A stretch of 64,000 nucleotides of DNA from UBA8914 sp034002905. Lineage in GTDB: Bacteria > Pseudomonadota > Alphaproteobacteria > UBA9219. Location: the NCBI GenBank assembly GCA_034002905.1, contig JAVEZQ010000007.1, positions 1 to 64,000 on the forward strand. Reading direction: 5' to 3'. Position numbers and translations under genes: made by a program. Below the pieces are notes generated by a model. The model did not search any database. It saw nothing but the letters and a program-made list of their open reading frames with translations, and had not been told where the DNA came from. Each line of letters opens with the position of its first letter. The first letter of the stretch is position 1. Below are positions 54,797-63,479 of the stretch, in pieces.

Positions 54797-54837
54797 ATTG
54801 GTTTGAACACATCTTGTTGGCTTGAACGCCGAGGGGA

Positions 54838-55311
54838 TTAATCACATGGATCCGTCGGGGGGTCGATAATCTGGATGCCGGAAATCATGCCAAAATTCGG
54901 CACCTCGCCCGCCGCAAGCTTTTCACGCACCATCGCATCAAGGCGCAAGATACGCGCATAAAGAAGATGCGTACGCTCCAACAAACTGCGTAGGCCCGTC
55001 GGCAATTCTTCAAGATCGGGGCCAATATCGTTTTCACATTCCTCACCACCCGCCAGATCATATTGCGGGGAAGAAAACTCTTCCGGTGAAATCTCGCCGG
55101 ACAAAAGAGCCTTCATCGCCAAGAGCCAGGTCATCACCTGAATCAAGCGAGCCGACACGCGCGTATGGTGATACCCGACATGCAGATTATGCGGCAGGTC
55201 TGTCTGGCGCGACGACGACTGTTCCTGAAACGCGATATAGTTGCGCGCTTCTACCGTCAAGGCGACGCCTTCTTCAAAAGTCCTGTCCAACAGGGTTGCG
55301 GTCTTGGGCAT
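54838..55311 (-). CDS. DUF1465 family protein
   Basis: The 157 residues match the alphaproteobacterial DUF1465 family in layout: an N-terminal helix (LLDRTFEEGVALTVEARNYI), the middle MTWLLAMKALLSGEISPEEF and LRSLLERTHLLYARILRLDA. The biochemical role is unknown. Some relatives are linked to cell-cycle regulators. AAGGAG lies eight bases before the ATG. The gene is monocistronic. Confidence 0.75.
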   Translation of the reverse strand: MPKTATLLDRTFEEGVALTVEARNYIAFQEQSSSRQTDLPHNLHVGYHHTRVSARLIQVMTWLLAMKALLSGEISPEEFSSPQYDLAGGEECENDIGPDLEELPTGLRSLLERTHLLYARILRLDAMVREKLAAGEVPNFGMISGIQIIDPPTDPCD

Positions 55312-55604
55312 GTTTGAGGCTCCTTCGTTTCTGCAGAAGGGTCAGGGGGCTCGATTGAAGGCCAGAAGGCCTTTGAATCCACCTTTCCACACCCTATTCC
55401 TACCGCAGGGAATCTTAAAAAGACGTGTAGCTATGTTTAACAAGGACTTAAGAAGGTTGCAAAAGGGAAAAAGGCGGGGTATTGTGCGCCTCCTGTCCTT
55501 CACCATTTAAAGGGAAAGGGTGGGCAAGACCGTAAAAAAGTCTTGAGGATAGGGACCTTCCTGCTTACAAAGGCAGGCCAAGGCCCGTCAGTACCGCATC
55601 AGAT

Positions 55605-55679
55605 TGGGGCGTAGCCAAGCGGTAAGGCAGCGGATTTTGATTCCGCCATGCGGAGGTTCGATCCCTCCCGCCCCAACCA
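55605..55679 (+). tRNA. tRNA-Gln (anticodon TTG)
   Basis: Full cloverleaf: acceptor TGGGGCG/CGCCCCA, anticodon stem GCGGA-TTTTGAT-TCCGC giving TTG, T-arm GGAGG-TTCGATC-CCTCC, discriminator A and encoded CCA. Confidence 0.95.
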
Positions 55680-56280
55680 TTCTAACAATCCCAAAACCCT
55701 CTGCCTTTGTTTTGTGCGCCTGCGCGCACGGGAGGTTCGATCTCCCCCTCAACTACATAATCCGAGACCTCTGATTTTTCTTTTACGCTCCGGAGTGAGA
55801 GTTTCACAGATATCTGCCGTTTTTTATCCAAAAGGCAGTTGCCACTAGGCACGTGTAGAACACTAGGGGATTGCAAGGCAGGTTACGCCAAAATTACGAA
55901 AGAATAAGAGAAGAATGAAGAGAAAGCCTTTCTTGTTACAGCTTACTGACAATCTCCTAAAGTCATGAGGGAGGCTGGGGGCATGAGCATACCATTACTT
56001 TCCCGAGCATCTCATCAAGTGCGTTTGGGTTAGGATTCTTTCATTGGTAATCAAGGAACATTCTCTGTTATAGAGGCCAGAAATATTCTGACAAAAGACA
56101 AATAACCCACGAATCAGAAAGAATATTTTTCTGTTCCTTTGGTAGCAAATTTCAGTCAATAGGCCAAATTCCCCGTATTTTCCCTGTTATCATAGAATTT
56201 GGGCAGTGACAGTTTATCAAGTAACGGCTAACACAAGCCCCTAAAAACAATAAAGGAGATTGCGACCATCAATCAAAGCA
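55680..56280. other. 600-bp AT-rich gap after tRNA-Gln
   Basis: GGAGGTTCGATC of the tRNA T-arm (55652-55663) recurs at 55731-55742 within GGGAGGTTCGATCTCCC, a T-arm-like hairpin. This may be an old att or tRNA remnant. The rest is AT-rich without a gene I can support. Confidence 0.35.
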
Positions 56281-57258
56281 TCAGCCCAAGACGTGCTGTA
56301 TCGTAAGAGGTTTGTACTGAGGTGGAAGCGTATTTCTGTAACCCAACCGATCCGAGACCCGTGAACCGCTTGTGCGAGGATGCGCTGGTAAGGCGATCCT
56401 TTCTTTTCCCGGAGTAAGCAAAGCATCAAAAACAGGTTTGTGTGCATGAAAATGATGCGCCCCATAAACGACTAGAACGGACTTATGCTCTTGCAGCACC
56501 CCAACAATCGACCCAATCGCATACTTGTCACGCAGGTCTGCATATTTGTTCGCCAGCAACTGAACCGCGGTCGCATGTTCTGGTCTCTCACTCAGAGCAT
56601 CCCCTTCTCTAGCATCCCACGGAATCTTTCGATCCGGATGGTGCTTGAAAAACCATGTTTTGTATTCTTGTGCAGATAGCCATTCCTTTTGCGGATAGCC
56701 TCTTGCTGAAGCAAAGCTGGCAGCTAGCTTGAAGATATTTGAATCAAACGTCTCAGCAAAAAGAGAATGACGCCAAAACTGTTCAAAATGCGACAATATC
56801 CAGAAAGCTTGTAATTCTTTTAGCGAATAACCATACGTGTGCAGCTTCGCAAAAATTTCATTATCGGGACATTCCGCATTAACAAACGGCAAGTTCTTGC
56901 CTCGCGCCAACATGATTGTTAGCTCCATTTCATTGCAACGGGGAGGAACTTGCATCGATTTATTTTCGGCTCCTGCAATATACCTCGATGTCAGGTGTCG
57001 GGGCTGCCCCGTCATTTCCATGACCACGGCATTAAATTTTAATTCAAGAAATGCTTTTAACACCGTCTGGTTTGTAACGGTGTCCATAGGCGACTGGCTG
57101 AATTTGTCATAAAAATGCGACGCGTTGATATAATATAATTTATATGGATCTTTGATAAACTCCGTTACACTGACAGGCGGATATCCATATTCCATAAACT
57201 CGGAATAGGGATAAATCTTTATTAAACTTAAATCAGGGGAAAGAATTGTATCAGACAC
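56281..57258 (-). CDS. TIKI/ChaN-like protein
   Basis: A 325-residue soluble protein. FNAVVMEMTGQPRH (acidic residue on an early strand) and VLVVYGAHHFHAHKPVFDAL (His on a late strand) resemble the paired Glu and GxxH motifs of the TIKI/TraB/ChaN superfamily, which includes metal-dependent peptidases and erythromycin esterases. The similarity is weak. A GTG start follows AAAGGAG at five bases. AT-rich composition and the location next to a tRNA suggest acquisition. Confidence 0.55.
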   Translation of the reverse strand: MSDTILSPDLSLIKIYPYSEFMEYGYPPVSVTEFIKDPYKLYYINASHFYDKFSQSPMDTVTNQTVLKAFLELKFNAVVMEMTGQPRHLTSRYIAGAENKSMQVPPRCNEMELTIMLARGKNLPFVNAECPDNEIFAKLHTYGYSLKELQAFWILSHFEQFWRHSLFAETFDSNIFKLAASFASARGYPQKEWLSAQEYKTWFFKHHPDRKIPWDAREGDALSERPEHATAVQLLANKYADLRDKYAIGSIVGVLQEHKSVLVVYGAHHFHAHKPVFDALLTPGKERIALPAHPRTSGSRVSDRLGYRNTLPPQYKPLTIQHVLG

Positions 57259-57448
57259 AATATCTCCTTTATGTCAAACCAGAAACCACCCATAAAGCAC
57301 ACTACTCGTGGGTACTGTAGACAGCTATTGTTCCGCTTGCAAATCATTTTTTGTCAAAAAGTATTATCCCAACTAAATTTTGTAAATCTCCCTTCATAGT
57401 TTCAATTGTCAAACATACAAACAATGACTACGGATAGAAGGCGCGCTT
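57259..57448. other. AT-rich gap
   Basis: About 190 bases between the TIKI-like gene and the tiny frames. Probably contains two divergent promoters. No element identified. Confidence 0.3.
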
Positions 57449-57586
57449 GTGTTTCAAGTTATGCGTTGGAAACTCGATAACGTTATCCGCTTGGGACTTC
57501 TGTTCCTCGTGATAGGCACGAGCTTCTTGTTATACGCTTCAACACCGCCCCATATAAAGATTCATCAGCAGTGGACGCTGCGATGA
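57449..57586 (+). CDS. Possible 45-residue single-span membrane peptide
   Basis: The GTG at 57449 has AAGG seven bases upstream. The product has one hydrophobic segment (RLGLLFLVIGTSFLLYA) after a short basic N-terminus. Its stop overlaps a second tiny frame by ATGA. No family. It could be a remnant. Confidence 0.4.
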   Translation: MFQVMRWKLDNVIRLGLLFLVIGTSFLLYASTPPHIKIHQQWTLR

Positions 57587-57666
57587 ATATTGACGATACC
57601 GCTTTTAAAGATTCTTATGATGCACGTTTGAAGTATTGGGCAAGGGGCTGGCGCCTAGGTCGTTGA
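57583..57666 (+). CDS. Possible 27-residue peptide coupled to the previous frame
   Basis: An ATG overlapping the previous stop begins MNIDDTAFKDSYDARLKYWA and ends RGWRLGR. The WxxGWRxG-like end recalls small ribosome-modulation-type proteins, but it is too short to assign. It ends 69 bp before aroQ. Confidence 0.3.
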   Translation: MNIDDTAFKDSYDARLKYWARGWRLGR

Positions 57667-57735
57667 TCTTGACTTTTCGCCCCGCCACATAGAGACTAAG
57701 ACTGTTTTTCAATCCCTTGCTCTGGAACGCCCCTC

Positions 57736-58170
57736 ATGCCCAAAATCCTGATCCTTTTTGGCCCCAATCTCAACGTGATCGGCATTCGTGAGCCGGAAAT
57801 CTATGGCCACACAACGCATGCCCAGCTTGTCGAGAATTGCACCCAGAAAGGCCGCGAGCTTGGGCTGGAGGTCACGTGCAGACAAAGCAACTTTGAAGGC
57901 GAGCTTGTGACATGGATTCAGGAAAGTCGTGGGCAGTTTGATGGCATCGTGATCAATGCGGGCGCCTATACACACACCTCCATCGCGATCCTTGATGCGC
58001 TCAAGTTTGCGGAATTGCCTGTGTTCGAAGTCCACATGTCCAACATTTTTGCACGCGAGAGCTATCGCCATCATTCCTATATCAGCCCCGTTGCGCAAGG
58101 CGTCATCTGTGGCTATGGCGCAAACGGCTACCTGTACGCGTTGCAGGAGCTCAAAGAACGCCTTAAATAG
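57736..58170 (+). CDS. aroQ: Type II 3-dehydroquinate dehydratase
   Basis: Third step of the shikimate pathway. The catalytic Tyr is in REPEIYGH (Y23), with INAGAYTHTSIA and a His in VFEVHMSN. 144 residues, normal. The usual accB/accC neighbours are absent here. Confidence 0.94.
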   Translation: MPKILILFGPNLNVIGIREPEIYGHTTHAQLVENCTQKGRELGLEVTCRQSNFEGELVTWIQESRGQFDGIVINAGAYTHTSIAILDALKFAELPVFEVHMSNIFARESYRHHSYISPVAQGVICGYGANGYLYALQELKERLK

Positions 58171-58312
58171 CTTCTCTTTCAGGCGGCAAGGATTTTCTCG
58201 CGTAGGCCAATCTCGGTGAGCCTGTCAATGCTGCCTTGCTGAAAAACCCAACCAAGTCCCGATAAGACAAGGGGCCGGAAAGAATGATTCTGGGCCGCAC
58301 GTATCCCGACTA

Positions 58313-58633
58313 TTAAACAAGCTGCTCAATAAGAGAAATGAGCTGTTGAGTGTCCCCCTCAATGAAGACTCGCTTTAGCCGCGATGCTTCGCCTGACTTT
58401 ATTGTGATCGCCGCTTTGGGAACGTTGAAAATCTGCGCGATTTTTTCGATCACGGCTTTGTTGGCCTTGCCATCAACAGGAGCTTCGCGCACCGCAATTT
58501 GCAGAGCACTGCACCCTTCACCAACATCCACAATCAAGGGGCTTTTTTCCCGGCGTGTTGAAGGACAGACCCGCACATGTATGGTCAGGCCCTTGGGGCT
58601 TTCTACCCAGACCCCTTCCCTCCCGCTTTTCAT
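58313..58633 (-). CDS. DUF167 (YggU family) protein
   Basis: A small alpha/beta protein with the family core IAVREAPVDGKANKAVIEKI and ITIKSGEASRLKRVFIEG. 106 residues. Function unknown. It follows the DUF4175 gene by 10 bp. Confidence 0.85.
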   Translation of the reverse strand: MKSGREGVWVESPKGLTIHVRVCPSTRREKSPLIVDVGEGCSALQIAVREAPVDGKANKAVIEKIAQIFNVPKAAITIKSGEASRLKRVFIEGDTQQLISLIEQLV

Positions 58634-58643
58634 CCTCCACCTC

Positions 58644-60653
58644 TTATTCGGCCACAGCTCGCGCTGAAAGAGAACGGCGCATTTGATCTGTTAAATTGAG
58701 CAGGAGATTCTCCAAAACACCCTGTGCCTCTGCCTGCTTCACTTGCGCCCGTTCTATCTGATTTTTTTTGAGAAAAACAAGCGCTTGTTCCATGGCAAGC
58801 AGGCCCTTTTTAGCCTCTTGATCAAGGTCGGGTGACGCTGCTGTAAAAATTTCTTGCAAGGACGTGTAAAGAAGCTTTTGTTGAGCGACCTGATAGGCCA
58901 TTGCATTACGATAAGCCTCTCGATCCTTCGGTTTGTTCCGCAACTCTTTTGCAAGACTTCGTTCTGTATCGATCAACTCTCTCTGGTTTTTGACAATAAC
59001 CCGCAGGGCCAAAACCTTTTTGGCCAGTTTTGCCTGAGCGGGGGTTAGTTCTGGAGGTGTCGTGCGCATATTTTCGATCAGGTCCTGCAGCTCTGCCAAC
59101 AGCCTTAACGCGACATCTTTATCGCCACTCGCAATATGATCCTTGATCAAAACCAGCCGATTATGAATCTCGTCGGGCGAGGCCATTTCCTGTGCCGTCA
59201 AAAGGGGCCAATCCATATCATTGGTTGAGGGAATTTGGCGCGCGCGATCTTCTTCCAGCGCTGTAAAATAGCGCCCCGTCGCCCTGAGCATATGTGCCCA
59301 AAGAGGGGCTAAATCCTGGTCTTGGGCACCACGAACCAACGCAAGCGTTATCACACGCTCGGCTTGGGCCAAATCATTACGCGCCAGACCGACGCTCCCC
59401 TCCTCTAATCGCACAGCCGCCTGCCACATAAGGGAAGAAACGGCAGGGATTGTTTGCAAATCCTCATTGATAATTAACCTCATAGCCCCGGCACGCAAAG
59501 CAAGAGCCAAGACCGGATCTCCCCGATATAGGCTCTGCTGACGTGCCAGCCCCGCCATTAAATTAGCAGCGGCTTCCTTGGCAAGAGGCTCCTTTGGAGA
59601 AAGAATCTTCTGACGCGTTTCAATCAAGGCACGCGCAAAAGGATTCTGAAAAGAGCGGGACGGAAGCGTAATAATTTTAGGAGCGCTCCACCCCTTATGC
59701 CCGGCACCATCAATGGCAACAAGTTGGATTGTAACGGGGATACCTGTCCACGGCAGGGCCGTCAGATCCGTGTAACTCGCTGTCTCGATTTCTTTTGTGG
59801 CGGGTGCAAGCAGGGGGATTTCAACACCTGCCTGCCCGGCAACGCCAGAAGCTTCGGTCGGCGTTACAACAGCCAACACAGACTCTACGCCATGATCATC
59901 TAAAGCTCTATAAGCTATGCGTATTGTTTTTCTGGCGGTGATTTCAATTTCTTCTGTCAGCGCGATATGGGGCGGCTCATTCGCCATAGTTTCAAAGCGC
60001 CACAAACCGATCTGTGCCCAATTCCTGCGGGCAATCAGTTCATAACTTTTCTCTTCACCTCGAACAGGAACCGAAAAAGTAGTCGTCATTTCCTGTGGAT
60101 CGATCAGCTCTACGACTTTTTCTTGACCATTAAAAAGCACAGAAACCGGATGATCTGTGTCCGACCAGCTTACATGGATAAGGCTGCCTTCTAACACCTT
60201 TTGCTGTTTAGCCAACAGATCATAGGTCAGGGGGACCGAAGGCATATGGGCATAGGCGGGGGGCGTAACCCACACTCTGATCGGAGGCTGAACAAACACC
60301 TGCCAACTCGAACCGAGAACAACCAAGCTGACAAACGGTAAAAAGAAACGAAGATGGGCCCGATGTGACCAGAAGCCAACCACACCGCGTACAGCCTGTA
60401 TCACCCAGAACAGGAAAAAGGCCCACGCAATCAGATGGAGGGGCGCTTGATAGACGGAGAACAGACCGGCCACATAAAGAAGGCCATATATCAAGGCTGT
60501 GAGGAACGGGATCACAAGGGCTCTGGCTATCCCTGGAAGCATGGTTTGAAACCGCACCCACTGTTTCTGGACGCGGCCACTCTTTTCGCGTTTGGGCGAT
60601 CCCGCGCCACGAGTTAATTTGTGTTGGAAAATCTTACGGGGCTTACGCGACAC
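58644..60653 (-). CDS. DUF4175/TIGR02302 family membrane protein
   Basis: 669 residues. Three hydrophobic helices lie in the first 130 residues (ALVIPFLTALIYGLLYVAGL, HLIAWAFFLFWVIQAVRGVV, FFLPFVSLVVLGSSW), then a periplasmic beta region and a long helical C-terminal half. This fits the alphaproteobacterial family found downstream of lysA, though it is shorter than usual (about 850). GTG start, overlapping the lysA-like gene by 11 bases. Function unknown. Confidence 0.8.
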   Translation of the reverse strand: MSRKPRKIFQHKLTRGAGSPKREKSGRVQKQWVRFQTMLPGIARALVIPFLTALIYGLLYVAGLFSVYQAPLHLIAWAFFLFWVIQAVRGVVGFWSHRAHLRFFLPFVSLVVLGSSWQVFVQPPIRVWVTPPAYAHMPSVPLTYDLLAKQQKVLEGSLIHVSWSDTDHPVSVLFNGQEKVVELIDPQEMTTTFSVPVRGEEKSYELIARRNWAQIGLWRFETMANEPPHIALTEEIEITARKTIRIAYRALDDHGVESVLAVVTPTEASGVAGQAGVEIPLLAPATKEIETASYTDLTALPWTGIPVTIQLVAIDGAGHKGWSAPKIITLPSRSFQNPFARALIETRQKILSPKEPLAKEAAANLMAGLARQQSLYRGDPVLALALRAGAMRLIINEDLQTIPAVSSLMWQAAVRLEEGSVGLARNDLAQAERVITLALVRGAQDQDLAPLWAHMLRATGRYFTALEEDRARQIPSTNDMDWPLLTAQEMASPDEIHNRLVLIKDHIASGDKDVALRLLAELQDLIENMRTTPPELTPAQAKLAKKVLALRVIVKNQRELIDTERSLAKELRNKPKDREAYRNAMAYQVAQQKLLYTSLQEIFTAASPDLDQEAKKGLLAMEQALVFLKKNQIERAQVKQAEAQGVLENLLLNLTDQMRRSLSARAVAE

Positions 60654-61863
60654 GGTCTTTCACCATCCATTCCGGATAGGTTTCCCATTCCAACTGTTCC
60701 GAAACAGCCAAACGTCGGCGAATGACAGCAAACTGGGCCGCAGAAACAAGGATCTCAGGGATCATTGCCTGTGTACTTGTCGACGAAACGGCTGTGCGGC
60801 CAAGGGCTCCCGCCTGCATAATGGCGACAAAATCCCCTTCCTTTGTAGACGCAGGGAGTTGGTATTCGCCAAAGCTGTCGGCCATTCCGCCCAGAGGCCC
60901 ATACACCGAAAAAGTCTTGCACGCCCCGTTAATCTCTTGTCGCAAAGGAAGGATTTCATGCCGATGCACGGATGGGGGCAAGAAAGCATCGTTTATACCG
61001 GCATCAATAAACAGCGCCGCCTGTTCTCCCTCTTGCCGTAAATGTGTAACTTTGGAAACAAGAACGCCAGCCTCGGCAACCAGCCGGCGACCATAGCTGT
61101 GGGTCATCAGGCACCCCTGACGGACGACATTATCATACAGGCGCCGCAAATAACCATCCATGGTTTCTTCTTGTTCTTCACAAGCAGCGCAATCCACTTC
61201 ACCCTTCAAGCTCAAATGCCCGATGGCATAACCCGAGTTCCTTAAATGTGCGATCACAAAACCCAAACGCTCGCAGCAAGCTTCATCGGGACAGGAAGCC
61301 GCAATGCCTTTGACAACACAATTGTCCATATTTGCGAGCATTTCGATGATGCCGTTTATTTGTGACAGAACGATACCATCGCGCCCGGCACCCCCTTCAC
61401 TGGTGTCGATCTGCAAAAGAATGGGCGCTTTCTTTCCTAAACAGAAGGCAACCTGATCGACAAGGGAAAGATCGCTCGCCGAACCAACTTGAATAGCGGA
61501 AACGTTGGCCAATAACGCAGCGGTCATGTCATCTCGCGTTTTCGCTGTACCATTCATAATAATATTATCAGGTGTCAGGCCACCCTCCAGCGCACGCTGT
61601 AACTCGCCAACCGTTGAAACCTCGCCGCCAGCCCCGCAATCGGACAAAATCTTTATCACAGCTCCGTTTGCGTTGGTTCCAACCGCATAATGAACGCATG
61701 TCGCGACATTGGAGAGTTTTCTCGCCAAATCTCGATAACTGGTTTGAAGTTGTTTCGTGCTTTCGCAGAAGAAGGGCGTATCGACTTCTTCTGTGATTTC
61801 CAGAAGAGGGAGCGCCTCAGCGGTTAAGAGATTATTGCAATAAGTGAACGCATTTTTTGTCAT
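60643..61863 (-). CDS. Degenerate LysA-like fold-III decarboxylase homologue
   Basis: The 406 residues follow the diaminopimelate decarboxylase plan: TIM barrel (GAGGEVSTVGELQRALEGG) then a C-terminal beta domain (STKEGDFVAIMQAGALGRTA). The PLP Lys of YAVKAN is replaced (HYAVGTNAN, G62), the EPGR loop reads SYGRRLVAEAG, and the catalytic CES loop reads GGMADS. It therefore should not be an active PLP decarboxylase. It sits where lysA normally lies and overlaps the lipoprotein stop by ATGA. A real lysA may be elsewhere. Confidence 0.7.
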   Translation of the reverse strand: MTKNAFTYCNNLLTAEALPLLEITEEVDTPFFCESTKQLQTSYRDLARKLSNVATCVHYAVGTNANGAVIKILSDCGAGGEVSTVGELQRALEGGLTPDNIIMNGTAKTRDDMTAALLANVSAIQVGSASDLSLVDQVAFCLGKKAPILLQIDTSEGGAGRDGIVLSQINGIIEMLANMDNCVVKGIAASCPDEACCERLGFVIAHLRNSGYAIGHLSLKGEVDCAACEEQEETMDGYLRRLYDNVVRQGCLMTHSYGRRLVAEAGVLVSKVTHLRQEGEQAALFIDAGINDAFLPPSVHRHEILPLRQEINGACKTFSVYGPLGGMADSFGEYQLPASTKEGDFVAIMQAGALGRTAVSSTSTQAMIPEILVSAAQFAVIRRRLAVSEQLEWETYPEWMVKDRVA

Positions 61864-62063
61864 GGCTTGGGGTCCGTTGCAGGGTCAGGATAGATGCGAG
61901 GGTATGTTATTTGTCCGTTGTGGGCAGGGGTATCCACTTGCGAGGGCCTTTTTCCGCATCCGGAAACAACAAGCACAGTCAAAAAAAGGCACAGCAAAAG
62001 CCCCGGCAGCTTGAAGGTCTTGACGGAAGACGAAAAAAAGATGTGAATGTCCTTGTCTTGCAT
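61860..62063 (-). CDS. Small lipoprotein upstream of lysA-like gene
   Basis: 67 residues with a lipobox-type signal (LPGLLLCLFLTVLVVSGC) and a Pro/Tyr-rich tail (ITYPRIYPDPATDP), as in the LptM-like lipoproteins usually found between argH and lysA. argH is missing here. The 5' end faces the tlpA-like gene on the opposite strand. Confidence 0.7.
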   Translation of the reverse strand: MQDKDIHIFFSSSVKTFKLPGLLLCLFLTVLVVSGCGKRPSQVDTPAHNGQITYPRIYPDPATDPKP

Positions 62064-62097
62064 GCGTTTAACTCTTTCCCTTTGCGTTGATTCTAGA

Positions 62098-62625
62098 ATG
62101 TTTCCTCTCCTCTTCGCAACACTCCTTTCAGCCTTGCGCACATTTTCCTTGGTCGCGGGCGTCTTTTTCATCACAACGGCCCCAGCACTGGCTGATGTGC
62201 AGGAAGGCGGTTTTGTCAAATTTGATTCGCCACACCCCCTGCCCCCCATGGTTCTGCACGATGTCTCTGGGCAAGAAACAACACTAAGTTCCGTGATGAA
62301 GGCCATGCCGCAGCAAGCTTTTATCTTGTTACACCTTTGGTCCCCGTCTTGCCGCATCTGCGTAAATGAGATTCGTGCGATCGATAAGGTCCGCGCCTCT
62401 CTGGCTCAACAAAATATGATTGTCGTTTCACTCGCTCAGGACCCGAACGGCCTTAACACCGTCCCCGCCTTTGCGCGACGCCAAGATATTGGAACTGATG
62501 GACTTTTTATTGACAAGTCGCTAACAGCCATGCGAACACTTCGACCGGTTGGGGTTCCAACGACCTATATCGTTTCGCAAGCAGGCAGCATTCTAGCCAT
62601 GCATGAAGGGGCTATCGAATGGTAA
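62098..62625 (+). CDS. TlpA-like thiol:disulfide protein
   Basis: A signal peptide or anchor (ALRTFSLVAGVFFITTAPAL) then a thioredoxin fold with LHLWSPSCRICVNEIRAID (CxxC = C-R-I-C) and a cis-Pro in RPVGVPTTYIV. 175 residues. It may serve cytochrome c maturation or periplasmic redox. The start at 62098 lacks a clear SD, and an earlier ATG is possible. Confidence 0.8.
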   Translation: MFPLLFATLLSALRTFSLVAGVFFITTAPALADVQEGGFVKFDSPHPLPPMVLHDVSGQETTLSSVMKAMPQQAFILLHLWSPSCRICVNEIRAIDKVRASLAQQNMIVVSLAQDPNGLNTVPAFARRQDIGTDGLFIDKSLTAMRTLRPVGVPTTYIVSQAGSILAMHEGAIEW

Positions 62626-62633
62626 CAGGCCCC

Positions 62634-63443
62634 TTAGGCACTTGTCGTGGGGGGGTCTTCCTCGGTTGATATGTCCTCGGAGGACGAGCTGTTAGTGTTG
62701 GTTGAAGGCGAGCCGGATCCCGAAGTGCCGACGGAGGCAAAAACGGACTTGATATTTGTATCGCTCACAGACAGATCACCAAGTTTCAGTGTCGTCGTGC
62801 CATCAGACGCAGTTTCAATACCCGTGACCATGCCGATCACGCGCACATCATCAAGTTCTATAGCTGCACCAGTCGAATCTTTGGCGGCCAAAACAAACTT
62901 GTACACCCCATCTGCTGCCTGCTCGCCGGAATCAAGCTTACCATCCCAAGCGATGCGATTGAGGCCCTTTGTCGTCGTCCCATCAATTTTTGCAATGACA
63001 TTGCCTTTACTGTCCTGAACCGACAAAGTCACGTTGGTTGCCGTCGAAGGTAGATCATAGGCCAACATGGACTGTCCGCCTTGGACAACCAGCTTGCCGT
63101 CGGCTGTGGATTCCGTATAACGCCCCACATAGCTTAAGAGCGGTGTGATACCATTCGAGTTCAACGCGGTCAGAATCGAATCCAATTTGTCATTCGAAGC
63201 AATTTGCTGTTCAACCGTGGAATATTGCACCAATTGGTTTGTAAATTCGCTGGCGTCCATCGGTGAGGTTGGGTCCTGATTTTTAAGTTGGGTGGTCAAA
63301 ATCTTTAAAAAAGTGTCATAATTGCCCATTAATGCCGATTTTGAGTCAGTCGCCTTGGCAGCCGCAGCTTTCGCCGTTGCTTCTTGCTGGGTAATATAAC
63401 TATTGATAAGGGTGCTGTTATCAACTGCTGAAACGGCGCTCAT
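62634..63443 (-). CDS. flgD: Flagellar hook assembly protein FlgD
   Basis: The hook-capping protein. The N-terminal motif TFLKILTTQLKNQDPTSPMD and EFTNQLVQYSTVEQQI are diagnostic, with a central FlgD Ig-like domain (GLNRIAWDGKLDSGEQAADG). 269 residues with a Ser/Thr/Asp-rich tail. It follows fliK by 36 bp. Confidence 0.94.
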   Translation of the reverse strand: MSAVSAVDNSTLINSYITQQEATAKAAAAKATDSKSALMGNYDTFLKILTTQLKNQDPTSPMDASEFTNQLVQYSTVEQQIASNDKLDSILTALNSNGITPLLSYVGRYTESTADGKLVVQGGQSMLAYDLPSTATNVTLSVQDSKGNVIAKIDGTTTKGLNRIAWDGKLDSGEQAADGVYKFVLAAKDSTGAAIELDDVRVIGMVTGIETASDGTTTLKLGDLSVSDTNIKSVFASVGTSGSGSPSTNTNSSSSEDISTEEDPPTTSA

Positions 63444-63479
63444 GGCGATATCCTTTCTTTTTCCTGCGACACTCTAAAC

